The translations under genes and the position numbers were made by a program. 64,000 nucleotides of DNA, taken from Rhodamnia argentea (taxonomy: Eukaryota; Streptophyta; Magnoliopsida; Myrtales; Myrtaceae). Below, one piece after another: positions 13,775 to 25,059 of the stretch. Location of the stretch: positions 9,278,501 to 9,342,500 of the forward strand of contig NC_063159.1 in NCBI RefSeq assembly GCF_020921035.1, read 5' to 3'. Within the stretch, counting starts at the first letter, position 1; every line of letters starts with the position of its first letter. The notes under the pieces were generated by a model, which worked only from the letters and a program-made list of their open reading frames with translations, was not told where the DNA came from and did not search any database.

Positions 13775-14240
13775 TTGACTTTCTGAAACCCTTGAACCAT
13801 TCCAATCTGATTAGCTTAATGGCCCTCCTTTCTCTGTCAAAAATTTCAGTAGCACGATCGCCGTGTTAAGGGCAAGACAACGATCCCGTTCGACCGGCTA
13901 CTGCGCGTTCAGCCTAGCGCCGGTCGGGGCGATCGATCACTTGAAACCCGACTCGAGAACAGGAGCCGAAGTAGTAATTCCACCGGGTGTGATTAGCGAA
14001 ATGCCCTTGTTTCAAAGCTATTTAAGCCTCTTTGACTAGTTCAAGTCCAGATTTGCGGCCACTCTTTTATTTCTAGATTGATGCCCCTCGGTCAAACACT
14101 CGAAAAGTCAACGCCACTACCGCGGCCATCATTTTCAACTATGTAGGTTTTCATTATCTTTCCATTTTGCATGGTCCAAATTTGCCGACTTTGAAGCTCG
14201 TGCAATTATGCAAATTGCCCTCCTTCATCACCATAAATAT
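13775..14240 (+). promoter_or_regulatory. Promoter of the intact chitinase gene, with a W-box cluster and TATA-like box
   Basis: WRKY-type W-boxes (TTGAC followed by C or T) occur at 13775-13780 and 14032-14037 on the plus strand, and at 14090-14095 and 14106-14111 on the minus strand. The last three lie within 80 bp. A TATA-like CATAAATA is at 14232-14239, about 60 bp before the ATG. W-box clusters are typical of pathogen-induced defence genes; that this gene is induced is inference. The matching promoter of the decayed copy has lost these boxes. Confidence 0.55.
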
Positions 14241-14295
14241 CCAAGCCTCACCTCGTCAAAAAACTACACTTTCAATCATTCCTCCCTTCAAAAAG

Positions 14296-15258
14296 ATGAC
14301 AACCCTCAAGCTCAAAAAGCTCCTCCTAACCGCCGCCGCACTCGCGGCGATCGTCGTCGCTGCTCTGCCCCACACCGCCTCGGCCCAGAACTGTGGGTGC
14401 GCGGCTAACCAGTGCTGCAGCCAGTGGGGCTACTGCGGCACGGGGAATGACTACTGCGGGACGGGTTGCCAGGCGGGCCCGTGCAACGCGCCACCCCCCA
14501 CGAACGGCGTGTCCGTGGCGGATGTGGTGACGGAGGCCTTCTTCGACAGGATCACCGGGGAGGCCGCGGACAGCTGCGAAGGGAAGGGCTTCTACTCGAG
14601 AGAAAAGTTCCTTGAGGCCGCGGGGAGTTATCCTCAGTTCGGCAGAGTCGGGAGCGTCGACGATTCGAAACGAGAGATTGCCGCATTTTTGGCTCACGTC
14701 ACTCATGAGACTATACGTAAGTTCCCTCTCTTAATCACTTAATAAATTAAAATTAGGAATAGAACGGGACGAGATAATTGAATGCTTAGCTTATTAATTT
14801 CTGTTTGCGACTAATCTAAAGAGAAAAATTTTGCTGCTTGTGGTTGTGCAGATTTTTGCTACATAAACGAGATAGATGGAGCATCAAAGGACTACTGTGA
14901 TGAGACGAACACCCAGTACCCATGCAACCCGAGCAAGGGGTACTACGGCCGCGGCCCCATCCAACTCTCTTGGAACTTCAACTACGGCCCGGCCGGAGAG
15001 AGCATCGGGTTCGATGGGCTCAACTCCCCCGAGACCGTGGCCACCGACCCGTTGATCTCCTTCAAGACCGCTTTTTGGTACTGGATGAACTCCGTCCGCC
15101 CGGTCATCAACCAAGGGTTCGGAGCCACCATCAGAGCCATCAACGGCGCGCTCGAGTGCAATGGCGGGAACCCCACCGCCGTCCAGGATCGGGTTCGGTA
15201 TTACACTGAGTATTGCAGCCAATTTGGGGTCGCTCCAGGAGATAATCTCACTTGCTAG
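14296..15258 (+). CDS. Class IV chitinase (GH19 with hevein-type chitin-binding domain)
   Basis: Two exons, 14296-14716 and 14852-15258, give 275 residues. A signal peptide (residues about 1-27, a leucine/alanine-rich core ending SASAQ-like at HTASAQ) is followed by a Cys-rich chitin-binding domain ([17 protein letters not shown]) and a short proline hinge (APPPTNG). The GH19 catalytic domain follows, with [43 protein letters not shown] and a final Cys-containing tail. The expected general acid is the Glu of HET and the second acid the Glu of INEID. The usual HETGHF motif reads HETIHF here. The enzyme would be secreted to the apoplast and cut fungal chitin. The high third-position GC differs from neighbouring genes. 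It is the intact member of a tandem pair with 17288-18235. Confidence 0.93.
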
Positions 15259-15479
15259 CTAGAGTAAGACTAGACGTGAAATCAAGTTGTGCCAGGAAGT
15301 TGTTCCCACTATTTCCCTCTTTATTGTGTTGCATTTACTTTTGAGGGGATTAGTCGAAATTTGGTTCCTAAAGTGGCCATGATCTTTGAATAATATTTTC
15401 ATCGTACAAATGCGAACATCAACTAGTGGTAGTGTCCTTGTTGTTTGGATGTCCGCCAACACATGCTGGCCTCCCCCCG

Positions 15480-15850
15480 TTACGGAAAAAATATCATAAA
15501 AGTCATAAATCTATTACATTGATATCAATTCAGTCATAAATTTTTCAATCGAATCAATTTAGTCTAAACCTTTTTACATTGATACTAATTCAGTCTATCC
15601 GGCTAATTATGGTCGAAAATTGCTGACGTGGACGTTAAGCATCCTACGTAGTATAATTGGCACTGACATAGATATTTTTTTAATGATATTGAATTTTCTT
15701 GGAGTCGGACTCGCCGGGCCACGCTTGGGCAAGGGCGAGAGTAGACGAGGTCCCTCTCGCCGGATCTAGATCCGGCCGACTCTTGATCAAGCAAGGCCAG
15801 CCCTCGTCGGCCATGGCATATGGACAATTCGTGTAATTATTTCAAAATTA
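15480..15850. repeat. Interspersed repeat with AGTCATAAA arms and GC-rich core
   Basis: The stretch begins with phrases such as AGTCATAAATCTATTACA and CAATTCAGTCATAAATT, repeated imperfectly, and passes into GCTGACGTGGACG and a GC-rich part around 15700-15810. The same phrases recur at 16878-17050 and at 47110-47220, so this is one dispersed family. No coding region or clean target duplication is visible. Confidence 0.45.
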
Positions 15851-16700
15851 AAAAAGTGAAGGTCTATAGATCAATAAAAACTCCACCTATAAATATTATA
15901 ATCTAGAAATTGGTAAAAGTTCATTTTTTTTTCTTCTATGACTTTGTCTGGGGAGCTCGGGGCATCGCATGATCACTTCGGGGACTTATTTGAGACCGAA
16001 TTAGATTTCGAGGTCTTAATCGGGACGAGATCTACCATGAGTTTTCTTTTGAGAAAACTTTCCCATTTTAGGGCCCAATTTGAATTAACTACGTGTCATG
16101 TGAATGAGTTTGAGTCGAATATTCAAATTTCTTTTCTTTTATTTATGAGATGCTGTTTATGTTTTGGTAAAAAGACTTGTAAATTAATTACGTCAACTTT
16201 TAAACTTGACTAGTAAAAGAGGATGTCACTCGCATGCGTTTCACGTCCATTCAAGAATATATGAGCGGCCGATACGATTGATCCTGCCCTTGCTAGACCT
16301 ACACGAGAGGACAAAATCCAACTTGGAAGCAAAGAAGCAAATCCAGAATGAAAGGACGAACATGGTGAAGAAGTTGATGGTCAAGAGCAAGAGGAGCAAA
16401 GCTCGGACACCCATGTCGAGAGCAAAACAAAGAATGTGGTGCATAAGAAGACATAACTCTCGAGTGCTTTAGCTCTTCATAACATTACTTGGAAGCCCAC
16501 GTCGGACCAAAAATTTAGGGTTGAAAGGGGCCATGTCGACTCGAACACTGGACCTCTGGAGGCCGGTGGGCGACCGGCAACCGCCACCGGCCCCCATAGT
16601 TCCGTCACTTTGGATCACCTTATAAAAGACATGAACATCAGTTCTGAAATCGTAATTCCCCATACCGATGATATCGAAACCAACCACTGGTGATTGAACT
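15851..16700. other. Intergenic spacer between the chitinase copies
   Basis: Short open frames occur but none shows a family motif. From about 16500 onward, and clearly from about 16720, similarity begins to the upstream region of the intact chitinase gene (near 13850-13990; for example a shared GTAGTAATYCCAC phrase at 13972 and 16731). This marks the left part of the tandem duplication. Confidence 0.4.
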
Positions 16701-16877
16701 CTTCAGACACAACTCTAGAGCAAGAACCAAGTAGTAATCCCACAAGGTGTGATTGGTGAAATGCGCTTGCTCAGATATTTGAACTCTGCCTGCCAGAGTA
16801 ATGTAACCCTCTTTGGCTGATTAGAGGGATGACAGTTAAACTAGTTTTGAATAACAAACACACAGGTGGTTCGTGTT

Positions 16878-17050
16878 GGAAAAATTGTCCAAAAAGTCAT
16901 AAATTATCCAACGTTCATGTCAAATTTTTGGTTGAATGAACTCAATTGGCAAAAAATGAAAATGTTTAGAATTCAACTGGTAAAGTTAAAAGGTTTAGAA
17001 CTGAATTACCAAAAGAGCAATAGATTTATGACTTTTTATACAATTTTTCT
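16878..17050. mobile_element. Short MITE-like element in the promoter of the decayed chitinase copy
   Basis: The ends form an inverted repeat of about 27 bp with a few mismatches: left GGAAAAATTGTCCAAAAAG, right (reverse complement) AGAAAAATTGTATAAAAAG, both followed by TCATAAAT. The interior is A/T-rich and non-coding. The intact chitinase promoter has no equivalent, so the element was gained in this copy after duplication or lost from the other. I could not define a target duplication, so the superfamily is left open. Confidence 0.5.
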
Positions 17051-17287
17051 GTGACTTTCACGTGGCCACTCTAGATAGATGCCCCAAGTCCAAAACTCAA
17101 TGCCGACACCACCACTTTCACAGTCCTCATTTTCAAACTGTCTAGATTTTCATCCTCTTCCCTTCTTGCATGTTCCAAATTTTACTGACCTTGGAGCTCA
17201 TGCAACATTCTAGCAACATTGTTCCCCTCGTTCATCACTATAAATATCCAAGCCTCACCTCAATCTATCATCCCTCCCTTCAACAAG

Positions 17288-18235
17288 ATGACAACCCTCA
17301 AGAGCTCAAAAAGCTCCTCCTGACCGCCCTCGCGCTCGCTATGATCGTCGTCTCCGCTCTGCCCAACACCACCTTGGCCCAGAATTGCGGGTGCGCAGCC
17401 GACCAGTGCTGCAGCCAGTGGGGTTACTGCAGCACGGGAGATGAATACTGCAGGACCAGTTGCCAGGCGAGCCCGTGTAGCGCACCACCGCCGACGAACC
17501 ATGTGTCGGTGGAAGACTCGGTGACGGAGGCCTTCTTCGACGGGATAATCAGGGAGGCCGCAGAGAGCTGCGAAGGGAAGGGCTTCTCCTCGAGAGGAAC
17601 GTTTCTTGAGGTCATGGGGAGTTATCCTCAGTTCGGCAGGTCGGGAGTGTCGATGATTCGATACGCGAGATTGCTGCATTTTTCGCTCACGTCACTTTTG
17701 AGACAGGATGTAAGTTGCCTCTCTTAATAACTTCAAAATTAAATCGGGAAAAGAGCTTGATGAGATAATTGAATGCAAAACTATGGACTAATATAAAGCG
17801 AAAAGATTGCTGCTTCTGGTTGTGCAGATTTTTGCTACATAAGGGAGATAGATGGAGCAGCAATGGACTACTGTGATGAGATGAACACCCAAAACCCATG
17901 CAACCCAAACAAGGGGTACTACGGTCACGGTCCCATCCAACTCTCTGGGAACTTCAACTACGGCCCCGGCTGGAGAGAGCATCGGGTTCGATGGGCTCAA
18001 CTCCCCCGAGACCGGGTCCACTGACCCGTTGATGTCCTTCAAGACCACTTTGTGGTACTGGATGAAATTCGCCCACCCGGTCATTGACCAAGGGTTTGGA
18101 GCCACTATCAGAGCCATCAACAGCGCGCTCGAGTGCGATAATAAGAACCCAGCCTCAGTCCCGGCTCGGGTTCAGTATTACACCAAATATTGTAACCAAC
18201 TTGGGGTCGCTCCTGGATATAATCTCACTTGCTAA
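17288..18235 (+). pseudogene. Decayed class IV chitinase, tandem copy of the gene at 14296
   Basis: This is a clear copy of the neighbouring chitinase, including promoter (TATAAATA at 17239-17246), signal peptide, chitin-binding domain ([16 protein letters not shown]), GH19 parts and the single intron at the same place (about 17710-17827). It does not encode a whole protein. Relative to the intact copy there is a 2-base insertion just after the ATG, a net frame change near 17640 before the catalytic region, and a 1-base insertion near 17966 in the second exon. The catalytic-region His is also changed (FETG instead of HETI/HETG). The last 70 residues still align well and end in NLTC-stop. It is therefore a fairly young relic. 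Confidence 0.9.
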
Positions 18236-18757
18236 TCAAGTTGTGCACACAGAAAGCCGCTTAAAAGTAGTTTTCGGGTTGATTCATTATGTCAATAATG
18301 CGCAGCACAGAAGGAAAAATAGAGAGTTGTGACAAACAGATTGAGAAATAGTGAATTGCAGTTGCTGAATGAAGTGGTAACACTGTTAATTTTCACCAGA
18401 TCATCCCTTCAATCATGTAACCTTTCAACGGATTTTTGAGGAAAAAGTGCAAAGGAGAACATAGAAATAAGTCAGCAAGTTCACCAAGAAAATTGCAACC
18501 CGAGTATCTCGATTCAATCAAACTAAATCATTGGGACCAAATGATTGCAACAAATTGTACACTACCAAATGTCTTTATGACTTTATAGTCCATCAGCAAA
18601 AGTACCAACAGGATCAAGTGCCTTTGCCACAGCGAAAGTATGAAGCAACAGTTGGCACAACATACAGAGCAGAGCGTCGTCCTTTCAGGGCCTGCTAAAT
18701 CAGTTACGACTCGATATAGTTAACAAGAGAAATCAGATGATCCAGGCAGCTAAAATC
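18236..18757. other. Spacer and 3' untranslated region of NRPB8
   Basis: This lies between the end of the decayed chitinase and the stop codon of the minus-strand NRPB8 gene. It probably holds the NRPB8 3' untranslated region. No further gene is seen. Confidence 0.45.
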
Positions 18758-20693
18758 TCAGAGCTTCCTGATACAAAGGAACAGTCTTTGGTCAAGGTCG
18801 AACTGATGGAGATTAGAAGGGTCCCCTCTCAGCATCATGAGAAGCCCTCCATATGAAACATAAATCTCCCTGAAGCCAAGAAAACTTTCGCATCAGTAAA
18901 TCCAAAAAATACCTAGTTATTTGCTAACCAAGTCAATTGAAGATTCCTAAATGTGCAATCTCGTGGATTAGCATCCCCCATGGTCAGCAGACAACCGCAA
19001 GACTAAACATGAGGTCCCTATGCACCAATCTCTCACATTAGCATCCCAATGTACACATGAGGTCCCAATGCAGTGGTACATTAAAAAACCCACTGCATCA
19101 GTAGTTTCAAAAGCTTAGCTCTCGTGCATGATTAGATGCCCCTACAATTGAAGATTTTGAATAACTTGAGGCGAGGGTTGAAATAGTTCTTAAGTGTCGA
19201 GACACCATGAGTGATCAGTGCATGAATAGGTGGTATTGGCATGTAAAAGGGAAGCAGAAGCACCAGACTAAGATAAGAGGTATATATGAAACTAGAAGTG
19301 GTCATGAAAAAACATGCTTTCACTTGCTAACTTACTCTCCAAGCTCTAAGCAGGTAAGAATAGGCTCAAGGTCCAGCTGGAAGCAAATGACACAACATAA
19401 AGTAGATCGACAAATCGAAGACATGACATCCCCAAGAAAAACCATGTCATTATATCGACGAAGTTCTTTACAGTGTTAAGAAGAGAAAGCCCCCAATTAA
19501 GGAAATGTTCCATAAAAGCTCAAGCTTAAAAGAAAAGATAAAGCTTCAAAGACTCTTCCACATGAAGGTAAAAGCTAGATTTTGACTCTGGCATACCAAA
19601 GTATTGTAACAGAGATGTAACAGACATAACTCAAAGAATGCAAACAAAATTAAGCAGAACTTACGCTTTGACTCCTTTTACTGAACCTTTAGAAGACCTT
19701 CCAGCATCATCCTCAGATATCTTGTATAGCTTCCCATGCATAATATATTCGTACTTGTCAGCAATGGATTTCCTATTGCCCTGTCAATGGTTATCACAAG
19801 TAAGAGACTCAAACCTATTATAAGAGTATGGAATGCCAAGAAAAGTATGAAATCCAGGAAAGAGAGAGAATGCCAAGAAAAGTGTGAAATCCTAGGAAAA
19901 AGAGAGATTTGTGAGTTCAAAGCATGTTATCCCAAGGTTTGAAGGAGTAAATTGCCGGCTTTTAGCAAATGACACCAAATACCATCAATACTAAATTGGA
20001 GGATACAAGGACGACCAAGATATATATATCTCTGCGTCTCAAAATGCTAATCACTGGTAACAGCAAAATCAACTGGATGGGTTCAGAGAAGAGAAAATTA
20101 TCCACAACAATTCTGGAACCTCCAGACCTCCAAGCAGATTGCACATTCTACTCAAAACAGCCCAGAATTACGATTGGGAGGGTTTAGAAAACCCTAGAAC
20201 AGCAGGCCAATTATTTACATCAATGGCATCACCAAAGGTGACAAGTGAGATGGACAAGCATCGAGTTATGGAGTAAAAGAAGCAACAATCCACTGACCCA
20301 TAAAATAGAAAAGAGATTGTGTACAAAAGCAGGAAGATCATACCGGGGTATAAAATCCTGTATCAGGAGTTCCATCCGGATTTAATGTAGTAGCTAAGGC
20401 CATGGTGAACTTTTGTCCTTCTTTTATTGGGTATATTTCAGTATTCACATCTAGATGCATGAACATGTCAAATCTTTCGCTTCGTGCTTCAATCCGAGTT
20501 ACTGAAGAAAAGAAAGCAAACCATGAGTAAGAAACATCCGCGAAATGCTGTCGAAAACAGCTTTTTGACGGACCCAAAAACGAAAAATTAGCGGAGAAGA
20601 AGCAATCGAAAAAAGCAGAGGCGAACCTTTGTCGAACTTCTTGCCGTCGGGGTCGAGCCTCTCGACTTTGAAGACATCCTCGAGAAGTATCAT
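18758..20693 (-). CDS. NRPB8: RNA polymerase I/II/III common subunit RPABC3 (RPB8)
   Basis: Four exons on the minus strand: 20627-20693, 20344-20501, 19665-19780 and 18758-18869. All are in frame and give 150 residues, close to the 146 or so usual for plant RPB8. The protein begins [20 protein letters not shown] and continues with [48 protein letters not shown] and [18 protein letters not shown], all diagnostic of this OB-fold subunit. It is shared by the three nuclear RNA polymerases and by the plant-specific Pol IV and Pol V. The 5' leader region carries a long GA repeat. Confidence 0.96.
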
Positions 20694-20755
20694 CTTTCAC
20701 CTATCAAGAACTCGAATTGAGGTTACAGCCAACGTAAGATTCACACACAAAAAGA

Positions 20756-20758
<3 letters not shown>

Positions 20759-20787
<29 letters not shown>
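20759..20787. repeat. (GA)n microsatellite in the NRPB8 upstream/leader region
   Basis: About 14 uninterrupted GA units lie 66-94 bp upstream of the NRPB8 ATG. On the sense strand this reads as a CT tract, a common plant core-promoter or leader feature, and the length is likely to vary between individuals. Confidence 0.8.
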
Positions 20788-20790
<3 letters not shown>

Positions 20791-20899
20791 CTCGACCGCC
20801 ATACCAGAGCAGACACGCGAATTTCCCCGCCGCGACTGGGGTGAAGAAAGAGTGATAGAGAGAGGTCGGCAACTGGAGAAGAAGAGGGCTTCTTTTGCC

Positions 20900-21590
20900 T
20901 TTTGTTTTCTATTTAATGAATAATCAATTCTTCTTCTTCTCTTTTTTTTTTTTTCCTAGAATAATCCATGTCATAATATTCTCATGGTCATATATCTCAA
21001 AAGAAAATAAACTATAGTATATTCCTCTTTGGGATCAAAAGTTATCTTAACATCAAAATAACATTCTATGCTTGATTTTAGCAAAGCTCAATCATAGTTT
21101 GTTCTTTTCTTTTTTTTTGTAACTTTTCAGTCATGCTAGTTGTCATGTGCAATTTTAAAGTGAATATTTTTTTTTATTTCTAAGTTTTGTCATAAATCTA
21201 ATTAATTACTTATAATTACGTAAATCAATAGTCCAAACTGCGCTAAAATGCACCAGAAATAATGGTATATCCAATTATAACCTCACAAGACCTTTTCGAT
21301 TTGCATCAGCAAGGATGACCCCTCTTCCATGCTAGGTTCTACTAGGGAAAGGCTTTCTCGATCAACTTTCTAAGTGAAGATCGGGAACTGATTCACTCGG
21401 ACTATTTTTCCATATATATGGCAAGGAAAAACTCAGCTCAATCTAGACTGAATAAGCCACTCTTGGAAAAAAAAAAAAAAAGGAGGAAAACTATTAGGTA
21501 CGAGATTAAATATGAGCAATGGAGTTTACATGGCAAGTATAGAAAAAGATCATTCTCAATAGAGTTACTTACATGCAATCACAAATTTTA
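20900..21590. other. A/T-rich intergenic spacer
   Basis: No gene, RNA or bounded element is recognised. The spacer has several homopolymer runs (T at about 20942-20955, A at about 21470-21481). Confidence 0.4.
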
Positions 21591-21591
21591 T

Positions 21592-22050
21592 AGGTAATAG
21601 TTGACGATTGTCAACATGGTTTGTTAGAGGAAGGTGTTTTACTGCTTAATTTTTCTCATTTGATAGATAATAATCGAGGACCATAATATTTTCTTTCAAA
21701 AGATTGAGACCTTGAGTTATCTAAGTTAACATAATTTACTTAATTATTTAAAAATAATTGTTAGGATTCGACGCACAACTACAACGAAATAAAACATTAA
21801 AGGGAGAAAAGGAAATCAAGACACAATATTTATCTTGATTCACCATTAAACTAGGGTTACATTCAGCAGATGATTCCACTATAATTAGCACTCGCACTTC
21901 TCTGCTACATTCCACAATTATAAGATAAAAAGATATTCTATAGGAGTAGCTTACTATCATAGAGAGTATGAACTACACTCTAACACAACGGTACATGCTA
22001 AATTTAATTATTGAAAGCAACAATTCATTGGTCGTCTTATGCATGTTTTT
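21592..22050. repeat. Duplicated flank, unit A (matches 25765-25982)
   Basis: Two blocks, 21592-21750 and 21986-22050, match 25765-25915 and 25918-25982 closely (for example AATAATCGAGGACCATAATA and CAACAATTCATTGGTCGT). The 235 bp between them is an insertion present only in this copy. The pair marks the left edges of the two tandem units that each carry a TNL relic and a U6 gene. Confidence 0.7.
21759..21985. mobile_element. Possible solo LTR (227 bp), fossil
   Basis: The stretch starts TGTTAGGATTCGACG and ends ACACTCTAACA, the inverted TGTTAG/CTAACA ends typical of Copia-type long terminal repeats. It is exactly the part missing from the paralogous flank at 25765-25982. No matching target duplication is visible, so assignment as a solo LTR is tentative. 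It contains no coding parts. Confidence 0.35.
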
Positions 22051-22509
22051 GTACTTCAAATGATAAGGACCTCAAATATTTTTCTCTTTTTTTTTTTTTG
22101 GCAAATATCTTGGAGTGATTTATTTTATAAAGGTTGTACCCATGGGCAGCTGTGTAAGTTTAATTTTAATTCGTCTCTTACTATTACAATTAAGATTTAA
22201 ATTTTTTGTATCCTACTACAACTTTTCTAATAAAATCAAATCTTGATCTTTTCGTACATACAATTTTGTAGATTGTGTAGTTTACCAATAATATGGTTCC
22301 CTATTAATTATCCAATTATTTCATAGTAAAAGGATTTCACTAAACTAAAATATAAAAAAAAAAAAAAATCGCCCACATGCAATGAGTGTGCACATTTGCT
22401 GGTACATATAAAGCCAACTTTGAAATTTGGTGTCCACGTTTGACATGGCCGAAACACTTTAACTCGTCACGATATAGAGAAAGTAACTCGAACATTACAT
22501 ATCATTACT

Positions 22510-24250
22510 TGATTTATCTCGTCTCTTTTCATATCTCCTTCCTCGATAAACGGACGAACGTAACACTTCAAGAGCCAAAGGAAGTAGTCTAGTTATAGAG
22601 ACAATGTCTCTTGAAGGCATGCCTGCTAAAAAGCAGCAGTCCATGATCCAAACTCATTTCCTCCATTTCATGAGGTAGAACATCATACATTAATTCTTTA
22701 TTATGCAAAACATTTTTTATTCCTAGTTGTGATAATAATCTAGAACCTGAACCACAAGGCACACTTGTTGACTAACTTCTCGACTTGTTCACTCTTTGTC
22801 CACGTCGTCAAAAACAATGAGTACTTTAGTGTTTCTTCAATCCTCTGCTCTCCATAAACAACGTCATCGATGTTGTTCGCCTCTGAAGAATTTACAGTGA
22901 TCCAATAATAACTTTTTTTGCAACTCGACTATTCTTTCATATCTTGATGACTTTTTCTTGGATGTCTTCAAGGAAACCGTTGCCAATTCCAAAGTGATAG
23001 ATTATTTTCAAAAATATGCTCGTTAACCGATGATCCCTCAGTTATCTTCATATGGTACAATGCCTTAAGTATATGATATCTAGAGGTTCGACCATTCTCA
23101 TTAAAGAATTCCTTAAATACAAGATGATCGAGCGCATCACTTATGATAGGGGCATGATGATGACTAAAAAGTGGGTCATATGTGCTTGCTTCGATAAATA
23201 ATGTATTTCAGAAGAAATATGAAGCTATGGAAGATGCTAGGTCAATCATCTTGCCCTTAAAGGAAAGACGACATTGGCAAGAATTGTTTTTCCTATGCCT
23301 CCCATACCATGAGCTACAGCCAACCCAAATCACTTGCTTCGATATCTATTAACTTTCTCAAATCTGCCTCTCCGTCATCCATTCCGACTAAATGTTCAGT
23401 CCCGGACTTTTGTATTGTCTACAGCTTATTCAAAACCACCGCGACGACCAGTTTGATTAGCCCTCCTTGGTTGTCGCAATTAATTGCACAAAACAGTTTT
23501 AGTGGGAAAAGATCAAAACACATTCGTTCATGTTTGTACTCACTTTATTTACTGTTCCTTTTCCAAGTAAAAGACCAGGGATTAAAAAAAAAATCGCAAA
23601 ACAGCAGAAACGATGGAAGCACGAAAGCTTCACAGACTACACAATAGAAATCTTGATCACTACAAACCTTTTTGGACAGTTAGGTAGAATTTATGAAGAA
23701 CATGTTCTATGATTATGAAAAAAGCGAGAAGAGCTTGCCCGTCGTCCTTTATCTAGTTCCATCTTTTCATTTCGTCAACTTCTTGGAGAGCCTTTTCGAC
23801 AAGCCTCAACCTTAACACTACTCAATTTCTGCTCTTGCTCCAACTTCAATACGAGATCATGGTAGAATGGAGTTTTAAGCTTGACATCCTCGGGTTCCAC
23901 GTCGGAGAAAATGGGGAGAATCTCTTTCTTCCCCTCCGATTTAGAAGTTTTTGTCGTACCATGACTGTGAGCTCGCGAAGGCACCAACAACCGGAAGCTA
24001 TGTAGATGATGGAGTTCTTCTCCATCGCACAGGGAAGCTCTTCTTTCAATTTTTTTCGCCAACTTGGAGTCCAACGTCTCTCTAAAAACAGGGAACCCGG
24101 CATCCACCGAGCCATGGCAGAGGCAGTCAGTGAATCCATGGGAAGAGTCCGGTCCTCCGAAGCTCAAAAAACTCTCGGTACTTGCCTCCAAATACATCGT
24201 CGCTACCCATTCCGGCTTCCTAAGTTTGGGGAAAGATCGCTTTTCGCGAA
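22510..24250 (-). pseudogene. TIR-NBS-LRR resistance gene relic, unit A
   Basis: Read on the minus strand, the order is TIR domain (about 24000-24200, FLSFGGPDSSHGFTDCL and further VDAGFPVFRETL), later TIR part (about 23790-23930, ILPIFSDVEPEDVKLKTPFY), intact P-loop GMGGIGKT (about 23281-23320), kinase-2 text VLIVFDDVDKE (about 22805-22840), and an NB-ARC end near 22520-22600. The pieces lie in different frames with stops between them, and a foreign stretch (about 23005-23215) interrupts the NB-ARC, so no full product is possible. Such genes encode cytosolic immune receptors. It is paralogous to 30883-32215 and, like it, is followed by a U6 gene. Confidence 0.82.
23005..23215 (-). mobile_element. 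Copia-like gag fragment (fossil) inside the TNL relic of unit A
   Basis: On the minus strand this stretch reads like the gag region of Ty1/Copia elements (for example LKALYHMKITEGSSVNEHI). It is absent from the paralogous TNL relic, where the flanking phrases are joined. It is broken and has no visible terminal repeats. Family assignment rests on a short stretch of similarity I recognise by eye. Confidence 0.35.
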
Positions 24251-24509
24251 GTCATCACTGCTTATTGTTTGTTTGGCAGCTTATGTTATATACTGTGTCA
24301 TAATCGCAATGTTAGCAAAACGGTGAAGGTATTACCTTAACTATATGTAATAATAATACTCAAAGAAAAGTGGTTTATATAGTAGATTACTTTTGAAAAA
24401 GTAACTTTTGAAAAAAAAACAAAAAAGCACAAGAGAATAGGACGAGGCAGGGAAGCAAAGATATGGCAGGACAACTTGTAAAGACAACAGTGCAGATGCT
24501 GCACACTAA

Positions 24510-25059
24510 GGCCCTATTTGGTTCAGTATTGGGAATGAGCATTGGGGTTCCAAATGCAAATGGTGTTTGATTCATTTATTTTTTTACCTCTAGAGGTACT
24601 TTGGGCTAAAGGACTTTTGCAAAATGCAACTAATTTTTTTCTTTTAAATTTGTCACCTTAGCTCGCCGTCACCCGTCGCCACCGCCGCCGCCTCCGCCAC
24701 CGCCCACCGCCACCAGCCACTTGCCACCGCCCACCAACAAACGTCCTCCACCCGCCGTCCGGCGCCGCTGGTCATTGCCGCAGATTGCCTTCCATCGCCG
24801 CCGACCGCCGCCCACCGCCGTCGTAGCCGGCCCGCCGTCACTCGCCGCCGCTACCACCCCCGACCGCCGCCCTCCATCGCCGCCGCAGCCTGCCGCCTCC
24901 CACCGCCGCCGACCGCTACTTTTTTTTTTCAAAAAGTAAAAATACTTTATAAAGTTCATTTTTTATCGGATACTACTTGCATTTTGGAAAAAGTCTTTAA
25001 CTCAAAAGTATTTGCATTTTCTCAAAGTTCTTTTGCTAAATGCTGAACCAAACAGGCTC
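24510..25059. mobile_element. Tourist/PIF-Harbinger-like MITE (550 bp) with GC-rich core
   Basis: Inverted ends GGCCCTATTTGGTTCAGTAT (left) and GAGCCTGTTTGGTTCAGCAT (right, reverse complement) are flanked by TAA on both sides (24507-24509 and 25060-25062), the 3-bp duplication typical of PIF/Harbinger. The paralogous segment in unit B (about 32335-32345, CACACTAAGGTGG) has a single TAA and no insert: a natural empty site. The core (about 24660-24920) is an array of CCGCC/CGCCGC triplets. Its long open frames are translations of this low-complexity sequence, not genes. Confidence 0.85.

Noticed and set aside
14326-14706. 126-codon open frame antisense to the chitinase gene
   Set aside because: It is the GC-rich antisense shadow of the first chitinase exon and has no motif of its own. 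The same shadow appears opposite the decayed copy (17260-17679).
24669-24959. Long Gly/Arg- and Pro-rich open frames on both strands
   Set aside because: They are translations of CCG-type triplet arrays in the core of a MITE, not genes.
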